A stretch of 64,000 bases of DNA from Thermostichus lividus PCC 6715 (GCF_002754935.1 NZ_CP018092.1:2170001-2234000), one strand, 5' to 3'. Positions 8,395 to 18,274 are shown, counted from the stretch's first letter. Made by a program: numbers and translations. Notes: generated by a model from the sequence alone, not told the origin.

Positions 8395-10190
8395 AACATC
8401 CTTCTGCTGTGTTCTTTCCTATTGTGGCACCGATGTTGCAGCAGCGGGTCGCCGTAATTCTTCGGGATGGGAGGGGGAATCCCCTCAATCGTAATCAGAG
8501 ACTCAGTGACCGCTTTCACAATGGGAATTGCCACAGTAGAGCCGTAGGCATCATCCCCTTGGGGTTCATCCACAACCGCTAAAATCACGTACTGCGGCTG
8601 CTCAAGGGGAAACACCGCTGCAAAACTGGTAATACGCTGATTTCCGTAGGTGCCGCCAACGGCTTTTTGCGCTGTCCCTGTTTTGCCGCCTAAGCGATAA
8701 CCAGGAATATGGGCAGGCTTGCCGGTGCCTGAGCGCACCACCTCCCCCAGCATGTTGATTACCTCAGTGCTAGTACGCTCAGAAAAGACTCGTCGGGGTT
8801 CGGCGCGCCTTGGCTGCCGTTGCAGATGACCATTTTCATCGTAAAGCCCCTCAATGACGTGGGGAACCACCAGTTCGCCGCCGTTGGCGATCGCCCCCAG
8901 TAATTGCACTAAATGCAGAGGGGTCAGGGATAATCCTTGGCCAAAGGCAGCCGTGGCCGACTCAATGGGATAGTGAATAAACTGCTCCGCTGGCTTGAGT
9001 TGGGCGGCAGTTTCAAAGGGGAGATCGCTGCCCACTTTTTGGGTTAACCCCAACCGATGCAGATAGCGATAGTAATGGCGCCTGGGAATGCGGTTCATCA
9101 TGTGAACCATTGCCACATTGCTCGAATAGCCCAAGACTTGGCTAATCGTCAGCGCACCACGCCCCCCCCGCTGGCTAAAGTCACTATTTTGGATCGGCCA
9201 CCCACCCACCATAATTCGCCCCTCATCCGGAAGCACAGTATTGGGGGTAATGGCATTGAGTTCAAGGGCGATCGCCGTATTGATGGGCTTAAAGGTCGAT
9301 CCCGGCTCATACAAATCTGAAACCGCCCAATTACGGAATAACGCTGGATCCGCACGGTAGTACTGATTGGGGTTGTAGGAGGGTTCAGACACCAGTGCCC
9401 GCAGTGCCCCCGAGGCTACCTCTAGAACCAAAACAGTGCCCCGCTTGGCATTAAATTTCCGCAACTGTTGCCGCAGGGCTTGGCGAGCCGTCTGCTGTAA
9501 GCGGCTATCCACCGTCAGGCGCACATGATAGCCCTGAGTGAGCACCTGAGGATCCGTGGGGGCAAGGGCTGGTAACCACTGCCCCAAGCCATTCATGGAG
9601 AGCAACGGTTGGGGGTTGCGCACTTGTAAAAAGTCATTTTGGCTAAACTCAATCCCCGCTTGTCCCTTGTGCTCCCGATCCACATAGCCAACGATGCCTG
9701 CCATTAACTCTTGCTGGGGGTAAATGCGCTGCCATGCCTGATTCAGTTCTAAGCCGTCGTAATTGAGGGCGCGAATTTTAGCTGCAACCTCCTCGCTCAC
9801 CTCGTAGGCAATAGGCACGCCGGTGGGATAGGTGCCAAACTTCGCCAGCAGTTGAGTGGGGGACTGTCCTAGGAGTGGGGCTAGGGCATGGGCGATCGCC
9901 GTTGGCTCCACCTTAAAGTGAGATGGATGGGCAAAAAGGGTAAAAACAGGTCGATCTAGGGCAACAACCGTATCCCGGCGATCGGTGATCGGGTAGCGTG
10001 CCAAAGTTGGGGGGGTGTAGTGTTGCTGTTGCTGGCGGGCTTTTTCTGCTAGGGTGTCTCGTTCGAGAACCTGTAGATAGACTAGCCGTGCTGCGACACC
10101 GGCCATGGCACCCAGTAAAAAGATCAGAATCAGCCAAATACGACCAGCGGCGATGGGCTTTGGCGTGGCAACTGCTTTGGCCGTCGTCAT
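8343..10190 (-). CDS. ftsI: Class B penicillin-binding protein (FtsI/PBP2, septal transpeptidase type)
   Basis: 615 residues from the chosen ATG at 10190 (MTTAKAVATPKP), which has GGGAGGG six bases upstream. A longer frame back to 10304 would overlap the preceding gene. One N-terminal membrane span (IWLILIFLLGAMAGVAARLV) is followed by a PBP dimerisation domain. The transpeptidase has the three active-site motifs: STFK (EPGSTFKPINT), SSN (GYSSNVAMV) and KTG (GGKTGTAQKA). It cross-links peptidoglycan at division, outside the cytoplasmic membrane. Position after rsmH and an FtsL-like gene fits the dcw cluster. The C-terminal tail after EGIPPPIPKNYG overlaps psbP and looks unlike conserved sequence, so the natural stop may have been lost. 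Confidence 0.92.
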   Translation of the reverse strand: MTTAKAVATPKPIAAGRIWLILIFLLGAMAGVAARLVYLQVLERDTLAEKARQQQQHYTPPTLARYPITDRRDTVVALDRPVFTLFAHPSHFKVEPTAIAHALAPLLGQSPTQLLAKFGTYPTGVPIAYEVSEEVAAKIRALNYDGLELNQAWQRIYPQQELMAGIVGYVDREHKGQAGIEFSQNDFLQVRNPQPLLSMNGLGQWLPALAPTDPQVLTQGYHVRLTVDSRLQQTARQALRQQLRKFNAKRGTVLVLEVASGALRALVSEPSYNPNQYYRADPALFRNWAVSDLYEPGSTFKPINTAIALELNAITPNTVLPDEGRIMVGGWPIQNSDFSQRGGRGALTISQVLGYSSNVAMVHMMNRIPRRHYYRYLHRLGLTQKVGSDLPFETAAQLKPAEQFIHYPIESATAAFGQGLSLTPLHLVQLLGAIANGGELVVPHVIEGLYDENGHLQRQPRRAEPRRVFSERTSTEVINMLGEVVRSGTGKPAHIPGYRLGGKTGTAQKAVGGTYGNQRITSFAAVFPLEQPQYVILAVVDEPQGDDAYGSTVAIPIVKAVTESLITIEGIPPPIPKNYGDPLLQHRCHNRKEHSRRMLWYSVFLPRWWRSLWCF

Positions 10191-10215
10191 CGGCACCCTC
10201 CCAGCAACACAACCA

Positions 10216-10671
10216 CTAGTAACTAACCCGACGGTGGGGAGCAACTGCGACAGAGGGAATCTGGACGGGGAGCGTTGCCCCTGTTGAGGCTTGATTGGGA
10301 ACAAACAAGACGCGCTGCGGATTCTGGGGAACTAGACCCTGCGGGGCTTGCTGCACCTGCTGAGTAACGCGGTAGCGTAGCGTTTCATGACTGACCAACA
10401 ATTCGCGTTCCTGACGCTTTAGCTGCTCCAGTTGATGGTAGGCACGGCTCCACTGCTGCTCGCAAAGCGCTAGCCAACCGTACAAAGGCAGTAGTGCCAC
10501 CATTGAGCTGGCTGCCGCCACCCCAGAGACCCATTGCAGACCCACCAAGGTTTTTTGCCATAGAGGCATGTGAGTCTTGGGAAGAGGGCGAATTTCGGTG
10601 AGGATCGGGGATGAGCCACTGCGCGATCGCAGCGAGCCAATCGAAGACTTTAGTTTAGGAGCAGCAACCAT
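10216..10671 (-). CDS. FtsL-like small division membrane protein
   Basis: About 151 residues starting MVAAPKLKSS (the ATG at 10683 is an alternative). A basic N-terminal part is followed by a single hydrophobic span (WVSGVAAASSMVALLPLYGW), then a coiled-coil segment (QQWSRAYHQLEQLKRQERELL) and a Pro/Gln-rich tail. This bitopic layout and the position between rsmH and ftsI match FtsL or its cyanobacterial counterpart, which bridges FtsB/Q and the septal synthase. Sequence similarity to FtsL is always weak, so the name rests on position and topology. Confidence 0.6.
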   Translation of the reverse strand: MVAAPKLKSSIGSLRSRSGSSPILTEIRPLPKTHMPLWQKTLVGLQWVSGVAAASSMVALLPLYGWLALCEQQWSRAYHQLEQLKRQERELLVSHETLRYRVTQQVQQAPQGLVPQNPQRVLFVPNQASTGATLPVQIPSVAVAPHRRVSY

Positions 10672-10757
10672 ACACTCAAGCACTCCTCAGCATGTTAACG
10701 CCATGAATGATAGATGCATTGTAAAGATACCCACAAATAAAGCACTAATGCGGCGGT

Positions 10758-11630
10758 TCATGCAAAAGTGCGCGCTGCAATTCGCAACTTTGCCGATCGT
10801 GAGCGGGGGTTGCTCGCAACTTCTGTATCGTCGGCAACAATAGGTTTACGATTCAGCGCCGTCAATAGGGGGGTCTGCCGCCATGCTTGCTTTACCCGCC
10901 GATCTTCCAGACTGTGGAAGCTAATGATTGCAAGGCGACCTTGGGGAACCAACCAGCGGGGAGACAGCGCTAAGAACTGATCCAGCACCTCCAATTCCCG
11001 ATTTACGTAAATGCGCAGCGCCTGAAACACCCGCGTGGCCGGATGAATGCGTTGGCGGGGCGACGATTTCAGGGTTCGTGCCACCAATTGTGCCAGTTCT
11101 TGGGTGGTGTGGAGGGGACGACGTGCCACAATGTGGCGGGCAATACGGCGGGAAAAGCGCTCTTCGCCATACTCGTAGAAAATATCGGCTAGATCCTGCT
11201 CACTGTAGTGGTTAATCACAGTGGCTGCAGTAAGGGACTGATTCGGGTTCATGCGCATATCCAACGGAGCGTCAAAACGGAAACTAAAGCCGCGATCGCC
11301 ACGATCTAGCTGGGCTGAACTCACCCCCAAATCCGCTAAAATGCCATCAAACATGGGTTCAGTCACCCTAAAATCGGCAAAATTCCCCTGCCAAAACTGG
11401 ACGCGATCGCCAAACGGCCTGAGGAACTCCTGGGCTGCCGCCAAGGCCATGGGGTCTTGATCGATCGCCACTACCCGACAGGTTGGTGCAGCGCTCAGTA
11501 GTAGCGCAGTATGCCCACCTCCCCCCACCGTCGCATCTAGATATAACCCACCCGCCTTAGGTTGAAGGGCATCGAGCACCGCAGCGGCCAGTACTGGCTG
11601 ATGATAGCCTGAAAACTCTAGATTTTGCAT
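10758..11630 (-). CDS. rsmH: 16S rRNA (cytosine1402-N4)-methyltransferase
   Basis: 290 residues, close to the usual length. It opens with [15 protein letters not shown] and the SAM-binding loop [10 protein letters not shown], then [38 protein letters not shown] and [13 protein letters not shown], all diagnostic of RsmH/MraW. It methylates N4 of C1402 in the ribosomal P site. It heads the local dcw-like run rsmH - FtsL-like - ftsI on the minus strand. Its start lies about 60 bases from the divergent coiled-coil gene, so the two share a short promoter region. Confidence 0.97.
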   Translation of the reverse strand: MQNLEFSGYHQPVLAAAVLDALQPKAGGLYLDATVGGGGHTALLLSAAPTCRVVAIDQDPMALAAAQEFLRPFGDRVQFWQGNFADFRVTEPMFDGILADLGVSSAQLDRGDRGFSFRFDAPLDMRMNPNQSLTAATVINHYSEQDLADIFYEYGEERFSRRIARHIVARRPLHTTQELAQLVARTLKSSPRQRIHPATRVFQALRIYVNRELEVLDQFLALSPRWLVPQGRLAIISFHSLEDRRVKQAWRQTPLLTALNRKPIVADDTEVASNPRSRSAKLRIAARTFA

Positions 11631-11689
11631 GGTTGTCTATCAGTCTGCGTAGGATTTACCACAGCGTATCCCCTTGGAGAGCAGCATCC

Positions 11690-12250
11690 GTGAACGATCA
11701 TCCCCTGAGCGCCCCCTCCCTCAACGTAGCCGATGAACTGCTGGTACGGGATCAGCTAGTGCAGCAGCTTTCAGAGGAACTGTATCAGTTAATGGTGCAG
11801 CACCCTGAGTTGTTTGTGCGCTTTTATCAAGCTCGCAAAGCAGAAGCAGCCAATGCTGAAGCACTACAGCGCCTACAGCAGCAAATTCAAGACGTTGAAG
11901 CGCGTATTGCCACCTACCAAGAGCAAATCCTTGCCTATCAGCAGCAAGCCCAGGAGCGGGAGTCGGAAGTCACTGCTCTGAAACAGCAAGTCATTGAACT
12001 GGGCGATCGCAACCAAATGCTAGAGCGAGTGATTCAGGAGATGCCCGAAGTCTATCGTCAAAAATTCAGTGAACGCCTGAAGCAAGTCCAACTGAAAGTC
12101 GAGCATCTACAAAAAGAAAATGATCAACTGCGCAGTGAACTGCGGCATATGCAAGCACTACTTGCAGCACAATCGCGCCAGCAGCAGCAGGGTCTTCCCT
12201 CCTTACAACCAGCTCGCGTGAGCCTGATTCCCAGCTTTGGCAATGCCTGA
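11690..12250 (+). CDS. Coiled-coil protein of unknown function
   Basis: I do not recognise a named family. From GTG at 11690 (GGAGAG nine bases before) the product is about 186 residues; a TTG at 11633 would add 19 residues but sits only two bases from the divergent rsmH start. Residues about 10-50 form a compact part (ELLVRDQLVQQLSEELYQLM). Most of the rest is heptad-rich coiled coil (LQRLQQQIQDVEARIATYQ, LEHLQKEN-type repeats), and the C-terminal end is Gln/Pro-rich. No signal peptide or membrane span. Divergent from rsmH; a structural or scaffolding role is only a guess. Confidence 0.7.
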   Translation: MNDHPLSAPSLNVADELLVRDQLVQQLSEELYQLMVQHPELFVRFYQARKAEAANAEALQRLQQQIQDVEARIATYQEQILAYQQQAQERESEVTALKQQVIELGDRNQMLERVIQEMPEVYRQKFSERLKQVQLKVEHLQKENDQLRSELRHMQALLAAQSRQQQQGLPSLQPARVSLIPSFGNA

Positions 12251-12647
12251 TCCTCAAGCGCCGCTATGAGTGAGGCTACCGATTTAACTCGAGATTTATC
12301 AATTTTTGGTCAAGCCACGTATCTGAACGTACCTCGTTGTCAGTCTTATTGTAGGGATTTCAGAGTTATTGTTTATTGATTTAGTGCAGCGATTGCCTCA
12401 TTTGACTGTCTTTGGCGGCTGCTGTGGCACAGATCACCGTCATGTGGCAGAAATTTGTCGCTTAGTTTTGCCCACCCCACGACCAATCCCCACTCCTAAG
12501 GGTTGAGGGCTGGTTGACTGACAAAATGTTGCCCTCTCATCCCCTCTCCCCTTGTGACAGTAGGAAGGCAACAGAGGTAACGCTGGGTGCGAAGCCCCTC
12601 TCCCCCTCTGCCAGAGGGGTTGGGGTGAGGGGTCTGCTGGATGAGCC
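12251..12647. repeat. Gene-free stretch with a CCCCTCTCC-type palindromic repeat
   Basis: About 400 bases without a credible gene. The right half carries pyrimidine-rich repeats: CCCCTCTCCCC at 12541-12551 and a second copy leading into a hairpin CCCCTCT-GCC-AGAGGGG (12603-12619), followed by TTGGGGTGAGGGG. This kind of dispersed CCCCTCTCC/GGGGTGAGGGG repeat is common between bacterial genes. The left half is more AT-rich with a 37-codon ORF from 12267 that I do not accept as a gene. Confidence 0.45.
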
Positions 12648-13196
12648 TTAGGGCAGACGTTGAATTTCTGCCCGAAAGCCATTGACTTCCATGTAGGCTC
12701 GCAGTTCGCTGGCTTGAATTTCATTTTGGAAGCTGCCAACTTGGAGTGCCCGCTGCTGACCTGTGTTAATAGGTAAGACTTCTGGCACGAGCGATCGCAA
12801 CCGTTCTTGATTGGCGATATCCCCCTCCCGCACGTCAAAAACAATCACTCGGAAGCGTCCGCCGGTGGTTAAAGATTGCCCTGACGGGGCTGTATCTATG
12901 CCAGTTGTATCCGGTGGTGGCGGTAACTGGTTCATGGTGACATCTGCCCCCACATACCCTATGGGAATTGGGGTACTGGGGACGGGCAAGCGCTCTAGGC
13001 GAGTATCAACGCTTTGTGGCTCTGGCGGCGAAATTGGAGCCAGTGTTGTCACTTCTGGCGGGGGCACGGGAATCGGAATCGGCTCTGCTGCCTGCACGCT
13101 AGTGCCCCAACCCAGTAGGATCAAACATAGGGAGCCAGCCCATGGCCATTGCTGGCGACAGGAGGAATGGTGGATTGTGTTAGCCGACGGTTTCAT
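12648..13196 (-). CDS. Secreted proline-rich protein with SPOR-like C-terminal domain
   Basis: 182 residues. A signal peptide is visible (hydrophobic LCLILLGWG, cleavage likely after SVQAA). A Pro-rich linker (PIPIPVPPPEV, LPPPPDT) leads to a C-terminal part: FRVIVFD, then QQRALQVGSFQNEIQASELR and MEVNGFRAEIQRLP. The last 40 residues resemble a SPOR-type fold (LQVGSF...A..L...GF.A.I), a peptidoglycan-binding module. So a periplasmic or wall-associated protein is likely. The domain call is by eye and only moderately sure. It is divergent from thiE. Confidence 0.65.
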   Translation of the reverse strand: MKPSANTIHHSSCRQQWPWAGSLCLILLGWGTSVQAAEPIPIPVPPPEVTTLAPISPPEPQSVDTRLERLPVPSTPIPIGYVGADVTMNQLPPPPDTTGIDTAPSGQSLTTGGRFRVIVFDVREGDIANQERLRSLVPEVLPINTGQQRALQVGSFQNEIQASELRAYMEVNGFRAEIQRLP

Positions 13197-13260
13197 TGTG
13201 ATTCAGACAACGCGTAACGATGGGTGTTGCTTATCCCTTTCTGCGGGGATGTGACAGGGT

Positions 13261-14316
13261 ATGCAAGATTTAGCTCCCATTCTTTGCCACGCTAGGGTGT
13301 GCCGGATTTTGGATGCCAACCTCGATCGCGCCCGCGAAGGCCTACGGGTGATTGAGGAATGGTGTCGCTTGGGGTGTGAAGATGCCGAACTCACCGCCAC
13401 CTGTAAAGAGCTACGGCAAACGCTGGCGGGTTACCATACGCCGGAATTGCGCTCAGCACGGCAAACCGATCACGATCCGGGTACAGCGTTGACGCATCCC
13501 CAGGAGCGCGATCGCCAGACGCTACAGGACGTCCTCACTGCTAACTTTGCCCGGGTTCAAGAGGCGCTGCGCGTCATCGAAGAGTATGCCAAACTCACTC
13601 ACGCTGACCTAAGTGCGGCAGCAAAAACATTGCGCTATCGGGTGTATATCCTTGAACAAGCGTTATCCCCCCAGTCTCGGCAGGGACGTTTGCGACGCTT
13701 GCACCACGCACGGCTATACCTAGTGACCTCCCCAAGCGATCGCCTGCTTGAGCGTGTTGAAGCTGCCCTCAAAGGTGGGTTGCGACTGGTGCAGTACCGC
13801 GATAAAACGAATGATGACCAAACCCGCTTGAAGATCGCACAGCAGCTACAGGCTCTGTGCCAGCGTTATGGTGCCCTGTTTCTGGTGAACGATCGCGTCG
13901 ATATTGCCGTGGGTGCCAATGCCGATGGGGTGCATTTGGGACAAACGGATCTTCCTATTGCCCTTGCTCGACAGATTCTAGGGGGCGATCGCCTAGTGGG
14001 ATGCTCCACCACCAACCCCCAAGAACTCGAGCGCGCCTTGCAGGAGGGTGCAGACTACGTCGGTGTTGGCCCCGTTTTTGCCACCCCTACTAAACCTGGA
14101 AAAGCTGCGGTGGGGTTTGACTATCTTCAGTACGCCCGCCACCACTGCTCGATCCCCCAGTTTGCCATTGGCGGTATCGATGCCAGTACTATTGGCGAGG
14201 TTATTGCGGCGGGTGCCACCCATGTCGCAGTGGTACGCGCCATTATGGACGCTGCTGATCCACAACAGGCCACCCAAGACCTACTTCAACACTTGCACGA
14301 GGGGAACCAACCATGA
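13261..14316 (+). CDS. thiE: Thiamine phosphate synthase with N-terminal ThiD2-like domain
   Basis: 351 residues, the typical cyanobacterial length. Residues about 1-140 are the ThiD2-like domain (RILDANLDRAREGLRVIEEW, repeated as RVQEALRVIEEYAKL). Residues about 150-345 are ThiE, the TIM barrel that joins HMP-pyrophosphate and thiazole phosphate: LVQYRDKT (pyrophosphate contact), FLVNDRVDIA, ADGVHLGQTDLP, VGCSTTN, DYVGVGPVFATPTKP and AIGGID. Cytoplasmic. The last four bases overlap the following methyltransferase (ATGA), indicating an operon. Confidence 0.95.
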   Translation: MQDLAPILCHARVCRILDANLDRAREGLRVIEEWCRLGCEDAELTATCKELRQTLAGYHTPELRSARQTDHDPGTALTHPQERDRQTLQDVLTANFARVQEALRVIEEYAKLTHADLSAAAKTLRYRVYILEQALSPQSRQGRLRRLHHARLYLVTSPSDRLLERVEAALKGGLRLVQYRDKTNDDQTRLKIAQQLQALCQRYGALFLVNDRVDIAVGANADGVHLGQTDLPIALARQILGGDRLVGCSTTNPQELERALQEGADYVGVGPVFATPTKPGKAAVGFDYLQYARHHCSIPQFAIGGIDASTIGEVIAAGATHVAVVRAIMDAADPQQATQDLLQHLHEGNQP

Positions 14317-15521
14317 CATCTGCCGCTGAGATTACCGCTGCGGTACGGCAATTGTATAACACCTATCCGTTTCCGCCGGAACCCATTCTCGATGAGCCAC
14401 CTCCGGGCTACAACTGGCGGTGGTCATGGCCAGCTGCCTATAGCTTTTGTACAGGACGCTATCCCTCCCGCTTAGATGTAGCGATTTTGGATGCGGGATG
14501 TGGCACAGGAGTGGGAACGGAGTACTTGGCGCATTTGAACCCCCACGCCCAAGTTATGGCAATTGATCTGAGTGAAGGAGCACTGGAGATTGCTCAGGAG
14601 CGTTGTCGGCGATCGCGCGCCCACAACGTGCAGTTTCAGCACCGCAGTCTTTACGATGTGGCTCACTTGGGGCAAACCTTTGACATGATTAACTGTGTGG
14701 GGGTGCTGCACCACCTGCCAGACCCCGCAAGAGGAATTCAAGCCCTAGCGAACGTGCTGGCACCCGGTGGGATTCTCCATGTTTTTGTCTATGGCGAACT
14801 GGGACGCTGGGAAATTAAGCTGATGCAGCGTGCCATTGCCTTGCTCCAAGGGAGCGATCGCAGCAACTATCCCCAAGGGGTTGCCATTGGTCGGCAGATC
14901 TTTGCTGCCCTGCCGGAGGGGAACCGCCTCAAAAAACGCGAACAGGAACGCTGGAGCCTAGACAATCAGCGGGATGAATGCTTTGCAGATATGTACGTTC
15001 ATCCGCAGGAAATTGACTACACCATTGCCAGTCTCTTTGAGCTGATTGCCGCGTCGGGGCTAGAATTTGTGGGGTTTTCTAACCCGCGTCTGTGGCAGTT
15101 GGAGCGACTGTTGGGCACTCAGCCGGACTTACTAGCGCGAGCACAACACCTATCCCCCCTGGAGCAGTACCAACTAATTGAAGCCCTTGATCCGGAGGCC
15201 ATGACCCACTACGAATTCTTCTTGGCGAAGCCACCCCTCGTGCGTCAGGACTGGTCAGCCGATGCTCAGGTCTTGGCAGCAATTCCTTACCGTCACCCCT
15301 GCTTAGATGGCTGGCCGGGGGGCTGTGTGTTTAATTGCCACTACGATGTCATTTACCTGAATGCAGCGGAGCAGCAGTTTCTGGCAGCGGCTAATGGCCA
15401 AGCTACCGTTGCCGATCTGTTGGCACAGCAGCCTGAGGTTTCCCTTGAACAGGTGCGATCGCTCCTTGAGCAGCAGTTGATTCTCTTGGCACCCGGAGGG
15501 GCATCATGGCCGACCTATTAA
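14313..15521 (+). CDS. Class I SAM-dependent methyltransferase, cyanobacterial type
   Basis: 402 residues. The Rossmann methyltransferase core shows motif I ILDAGCGTGVGTE, AIDLSEGALEIA (motif II acidic residue) and INCVGVLHHLPDP (motif IV). The N-terminal entry RQLYNTYPFPPEP is typical of a cyanobacterial family with unknown substrate. The C-terminal 110 residues (CLDGWPGGCVFNC, then a small helical part with VADLLAQQPEVSLEQVRSLLE) look like a separate regulatory or wing domain. It starts in the thiE stop and overlaps the ygfZ start by 16 bases, so the three are probably one transcript. Substrate unknown. Confidence 0.85.
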   Translation: MTSAAEITAAVRQLYNTYPFPPEPILDEPPPGYNWRWSWPAAYSFCTGRYPSRLDVAILDAGCGTGVGTEYLAHLNPHAQVMAIDLSEGALEIAQERCRRSRAHNVQFQHRSLYDVAHLGQTFDMINCVGVLHHLPDPARGIQALANVLAPGGILHVFVYGELGRWEIKLMQRAIALLQGSDRSNYPQGVAIGRQIFAALPEGNRLKKREQERWSLDNQRDECFADMYVHPQEIDYTIASLFELIAASGLEFVGFSNPRLWQLERLLGTQPDLLARAQHLSPLEQYQLIEALDPEAMTHYEFFLAKPPLVRQDWSADAQVLAAIPYRHPCLDGWPGGCVFNCHYDVIYLNAAEQQFLAAANGQATVADLLAQQPEVSLEQVRSLLEQQLILLAPGGASWPTY

Positions 15522-16446
15522 CGACACTCACTACCCAAGGTGCTGTTTATGACTGCTCCCACTGGGGGCGGCTGCGCTTAACGGGGGCGATCGCCTCAAA
15601 TTTCTGCACAACCAAACCTCCAATAACTGCCTAATCCTCAAACCGGGTCAAGGGGCAGATACGGTCTTTCTCACGTCCACTGCGCGCACTCTAGACTTGG
15701 CAACCGTCTTGGTGCATCAGGAGTGGGTCGATCTACTCGTCTCCCCCCAACGGCGGGCGTTTTTACTGCAATGGTTGGATAAATACATCTTCTTTGGCGA
15801 TGACGTCCAAGTGAGCGATCTGACCGCCAGTAGCTATTGCTATCGGCTGTTTGGGGAGGTTGCCCACACCATTCGGCACACCCTTGGCCTGCCTGAGTTC
15901 ACCACCCCTTACCAACACGTTACTGTGGCGCAGGGGGGCCGTTCCCTAACGGTGGCCGCCACGAGTGGCCTTGCCCTGCCGGGGTTCACCCTCTGGAGCG
16001 ATCGCCCCCTCACAGATTGGCTTGGCACCTATCCCCAACTGCAAGACCCTGAATGGGAGCACATCCGCATTCGCCAAGGCCGACCTGCGGCAGATGCCGA
16101 ACTCACCGAAGACTACAACCCCCTTGAAGCTCGCCTCGGCCATACCCTGTCTTTTGACAAGGGCTGCTACATTGGCCAAGAAACCATTGCTCGCCTTAAC
16201 ACCTACCAAGGGGTGAAGCAACACCTGTGGGGACTCGACCTCAACGGTTGCGTGACGGTACCCACCCCTCTATTTCTTGCGGGGGAAAAGGTTGGCCTAC
16301 TAACCAGTTGCACCCCCCTAGGGAGCGGTGCTTTTGGCTTGGGCTATGTCCGCACCAAAGTGGGAGGGGCTGGGTTGACCTTACAGGTGAGCAGTAACCG
16401 TCAGGCGCAGGTGGTCGAGGTGCCCTTCTTAAGAACTGTTGCTTAA
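15506..16446 (+). pseudogene. ygfZ: YgfZ/GcvT-like folate-binding protein, frameshifted
   Basis: The start MADLLTTLTTQGAVYDCSHW at 15506 is open for 27 codons up to LRLTG. There the run of five G at 15583-15587 shifts the frame; with one more G it would read LTGGDRLKFLHNQTSNNC and join the 249-residue frame beginning near 15589. The second part carries the YgfZ hallmark KGCYIGQET. YgfZ uses tetrahydrofolate and helps iron-sulfur enzymes such as MiaB. Whether the lost base is real or a sequencing slip cannot be told from this window. The overlap with the methyltransferase stop suggests translation coupling in the intact form. Confidence 0.8.
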
Positions 16447-16465
16447 AAATACTCTGAACAGAGAA

Positions 16466-16474
16466 TGTTATAAT
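16466..16474 (+). promoter_or_regulatory. Extended -10 promoter (TGTTATAAT) before the Nif11-like gene
   Basis: A perfect TATAAT at 16469-16474 with an upstream TG makes an extended -10, about 55 bases before the ATG at 16531. No good -35 is seen. The leader carries a strong ribosome site (AAGGAAGGGAG) nine bases before the start. Confidence 0.5.
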
Positions 16475-16530
16475 CCAATCGGTTCGTCCAGATATTCTAC
16501 TCACCTTAGTGATCGTAAGGAAGGGAGCCT

Positions 16531-16941
16531 ATGGCAACGGCACAGGTATTAGCGTTTATGCAAAAAACTGCCGAGGATGCTTCATTGCGGGATGAGTTAG
16601 AAGCCCTTTTAGGGGTTGGCGACGGCAACATTAGTGGTGCTGCTGAACTCGATACCGAGGAATTAGCCGCCCTCAAAGGAGAACTGGCGCCCAAGGTCGT
16701 TGACTTTGCCAATCAGCATGGCTTTGAATTTTCGACAACCGAACTGATTGACGTTGTGGACTCCTTCGCCCAGCACCAAGCAGGAGAGCTCAGTGACGAT
16801 GAATTTTCGGGTATTTTGGGAGTGCCGATCAACAGCAATAAAGCGGATCACAAGGCCAATATAGCAAACCCATTGCAACGGCTGACCCGCTATCTCAGCA
16901 AGACCTATCTTGGCATCGGTGCGGATGAGGAGAGCGAATAA
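16531..16941 (+). CDS. Nif11-domain small protein
   Basis: 136 residues. The N-terminal 40 residues ([24 protein letters not shown]) match the Nif11/nitrile-hydratase-like leader fold; [19 protein letters not shown] is the second typical segment, followed by [12 protein letters not shown]. Nif11-type domains serve as leader peptides of some ribosomal peptides but also occur as free-standing proteins of unknown role in cyanobacteria. Here there is no Gly-Gly cleavage site with a Cys/Ser/Thr-rich core and no lanthionine enzyme nearby. The 55-residue C-terminal part is charged and ends GADEESE. It overlaps the YvcK-family gene by 17 bases. Confidence 0.75.
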   Translation: MATAQVLAFMQKTAEDASLRDELEALLGVGDGNISGAAELDTEELAALKGELAPKVVDFANQHGFEFSTTELIDVVDSFAQHQAGELSDDEFSGILGVPINSNKADHKANIANPLQRLTRYLSKTYLGIGADEESE

Positions 16942-18274
16942 GGCTCGTCAACTTTCGGCAACTCTGCGACCTGCTCGCCGTAAATTGCGCCTCTGGTCTC
17001 AATGGTTGCTGCCAGGGCTACTGGTAAAGCGTTGGCTGTTAATTAGTACGGTTGGGGTACTCCTAGCGAGCCTTGGCCTAGCCATTAGCGTTAACCTAAC
17101 CCCTGTTTTTTACACGCTACAGTTTATCGAGCAACTGCTGCAAACCTTGGCACGCTTTGTGCCCAGCTATGTGAGTGGTCCCCTCCTCTTTTTGGGTGGC
17201 ATTGCCCTAATTTGGTGGGGCTATGCCCGTACCCTTGGCTCCATTACCCAAGTGCTGCTGCCGGACGATGACAAAGCGCTTGTGGAACGATTGCTGACCC
17301 ATCGGCGCCTAGAGCGCGGACCTAAAATTGTGGCCATTGGCGGTGGCACGGGGCTATCGACCCTATTGCGGGGCTTAAAAGTGTTTAGTGCCAACATTAC
17401 GGCCATTGTGACGATGGCGGACGATGGTGGCTCTTCAGGGCGACTGCGGCGGGAAATTGGGGTCTTGCCGCCAGGGGATATTCGCAACTGTTTAGCCGCC
17501 TTGGCGGATGAAGAAAAGTTAGTGACAGAGCTATTCCAGTATCGTTTTGATGCGGGGGATGGGTTGGCAGGCCATAGCTTTGGCAATTTATTTTTAACGG
17601 CCATGACCAACATTACGGGGGATCTCGAGCGGGCGATCGCCACCAGTTCTGCTGTGCTCGCCATTCGCGGTCAGGTTCTACCGGCCACTCTGACGGACAT
17701 GACCCTTTGGGCACGCCTTGCGGATGGTCGTTTAATCCATGGCGAATCGAACATCACCGCAGCCAAAGGACAAATTGTTGAAATTGGCTGCTCGCCGCCT
17801 GCGCCGACTGCACTGCCGCGTGCGCTCCAAGCGATTCGCGATGCCGACTACATCATCCTTGGTCCGGGCAGCCTCTATACCAGTGTTATCCCCAACTTGC
17901 TGGTGCCGGATATTGCCCAAGCTCTTGCCGAGCGTCGCTGTCCCTGTGTTTACGTGTGTAACATCATGACACAGCCGGGGGAAACCGATGGGTATCGGGT
18001 GAGCGATCACGTGCGAGCCTTAGATAAGGTAACGGGCGATCGCCTCTTTGATGCCATTCTCGTCCAAAAATATCCCCCCAGTTCCGCCCACCTTAGCCAC
18101 TATAGGCAACAAGGCAGCGACGTTGTAGCCATCGATCGCGACGAACTGGCACGCCTCAACTGCCGCTTAATTTTGGCGGATGTGATGGATGAAACCACCC
18201 CCACAGTGCGCCATGACTCGCAAAAGCTAGCGACGATCTTGATGCGTTGGTATGGTCGGGTGCAATCCCTGTGA
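16925..18274 (+). CDS. YvcK/CofD-like protein with N-terminal membrane segments
   Basis: About 449 residues from ATG 16925 (TTG 16910 is an alternative; both lie in the end of the Nif11-like gene). Two hydrophobic segments near the N-terminus ([19 protein letters not shown] and [18 protein letters not shown]) precede a cytoplasmic YvcK domain: [58 protein letters not shown] and [16 protein letters not shown]. YvcK proteins bind UDP-sugars and link carbon state to wall growth in Bacillus. The membrane-anchored form is common in cyanobacteria. Regulatory role here is by family only. Confidence 0.88.
   Translation: MRRANKARQLSATLRPARRKLRLWSQWLLPGLLVKRWLLISTVGVLLASLGLAISVNLTPVFYTLQFIEQLLQTLARFVPSYVSGPLLFLGGIALIWWGYARTLGSITQVLLPDDDKALVERLLTHRRLERGPKIVAIGGGTGLSTLLRGLKVFSANITAIVTMADDGGSSGRLRREIGVLPPGDIRNCLAALADEEKLVTELFQYRFDAGDGLAGHSFGNLFLTAMTNITGDLERAIATSSAVLAIRGQVLPATLTDMTLWARLADGRLIHGESNITAAKGQIVEIGCSPPAPTALPRALQAIRDADYIILGPGSLYTSVIPNLLVPDIAQALAERRCPCVYVCNIMTQPGETDGYRVSDHVRALDKVTGDRLFDAILVQKYPPSSAHLSHYRQQGSDVVAIDRDELARLNCRLILADVMDETTPTVRHDSQKLATILMRWYGRVQSL

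Noticed and set aside
12267-12380. 37-codon ORF MSEATDLTRD... in the gap after the coiled-coil gene
   Set aside because: No ribosome site of note, no recognised family and no membrane segment; possibly a fragment but not supportable.
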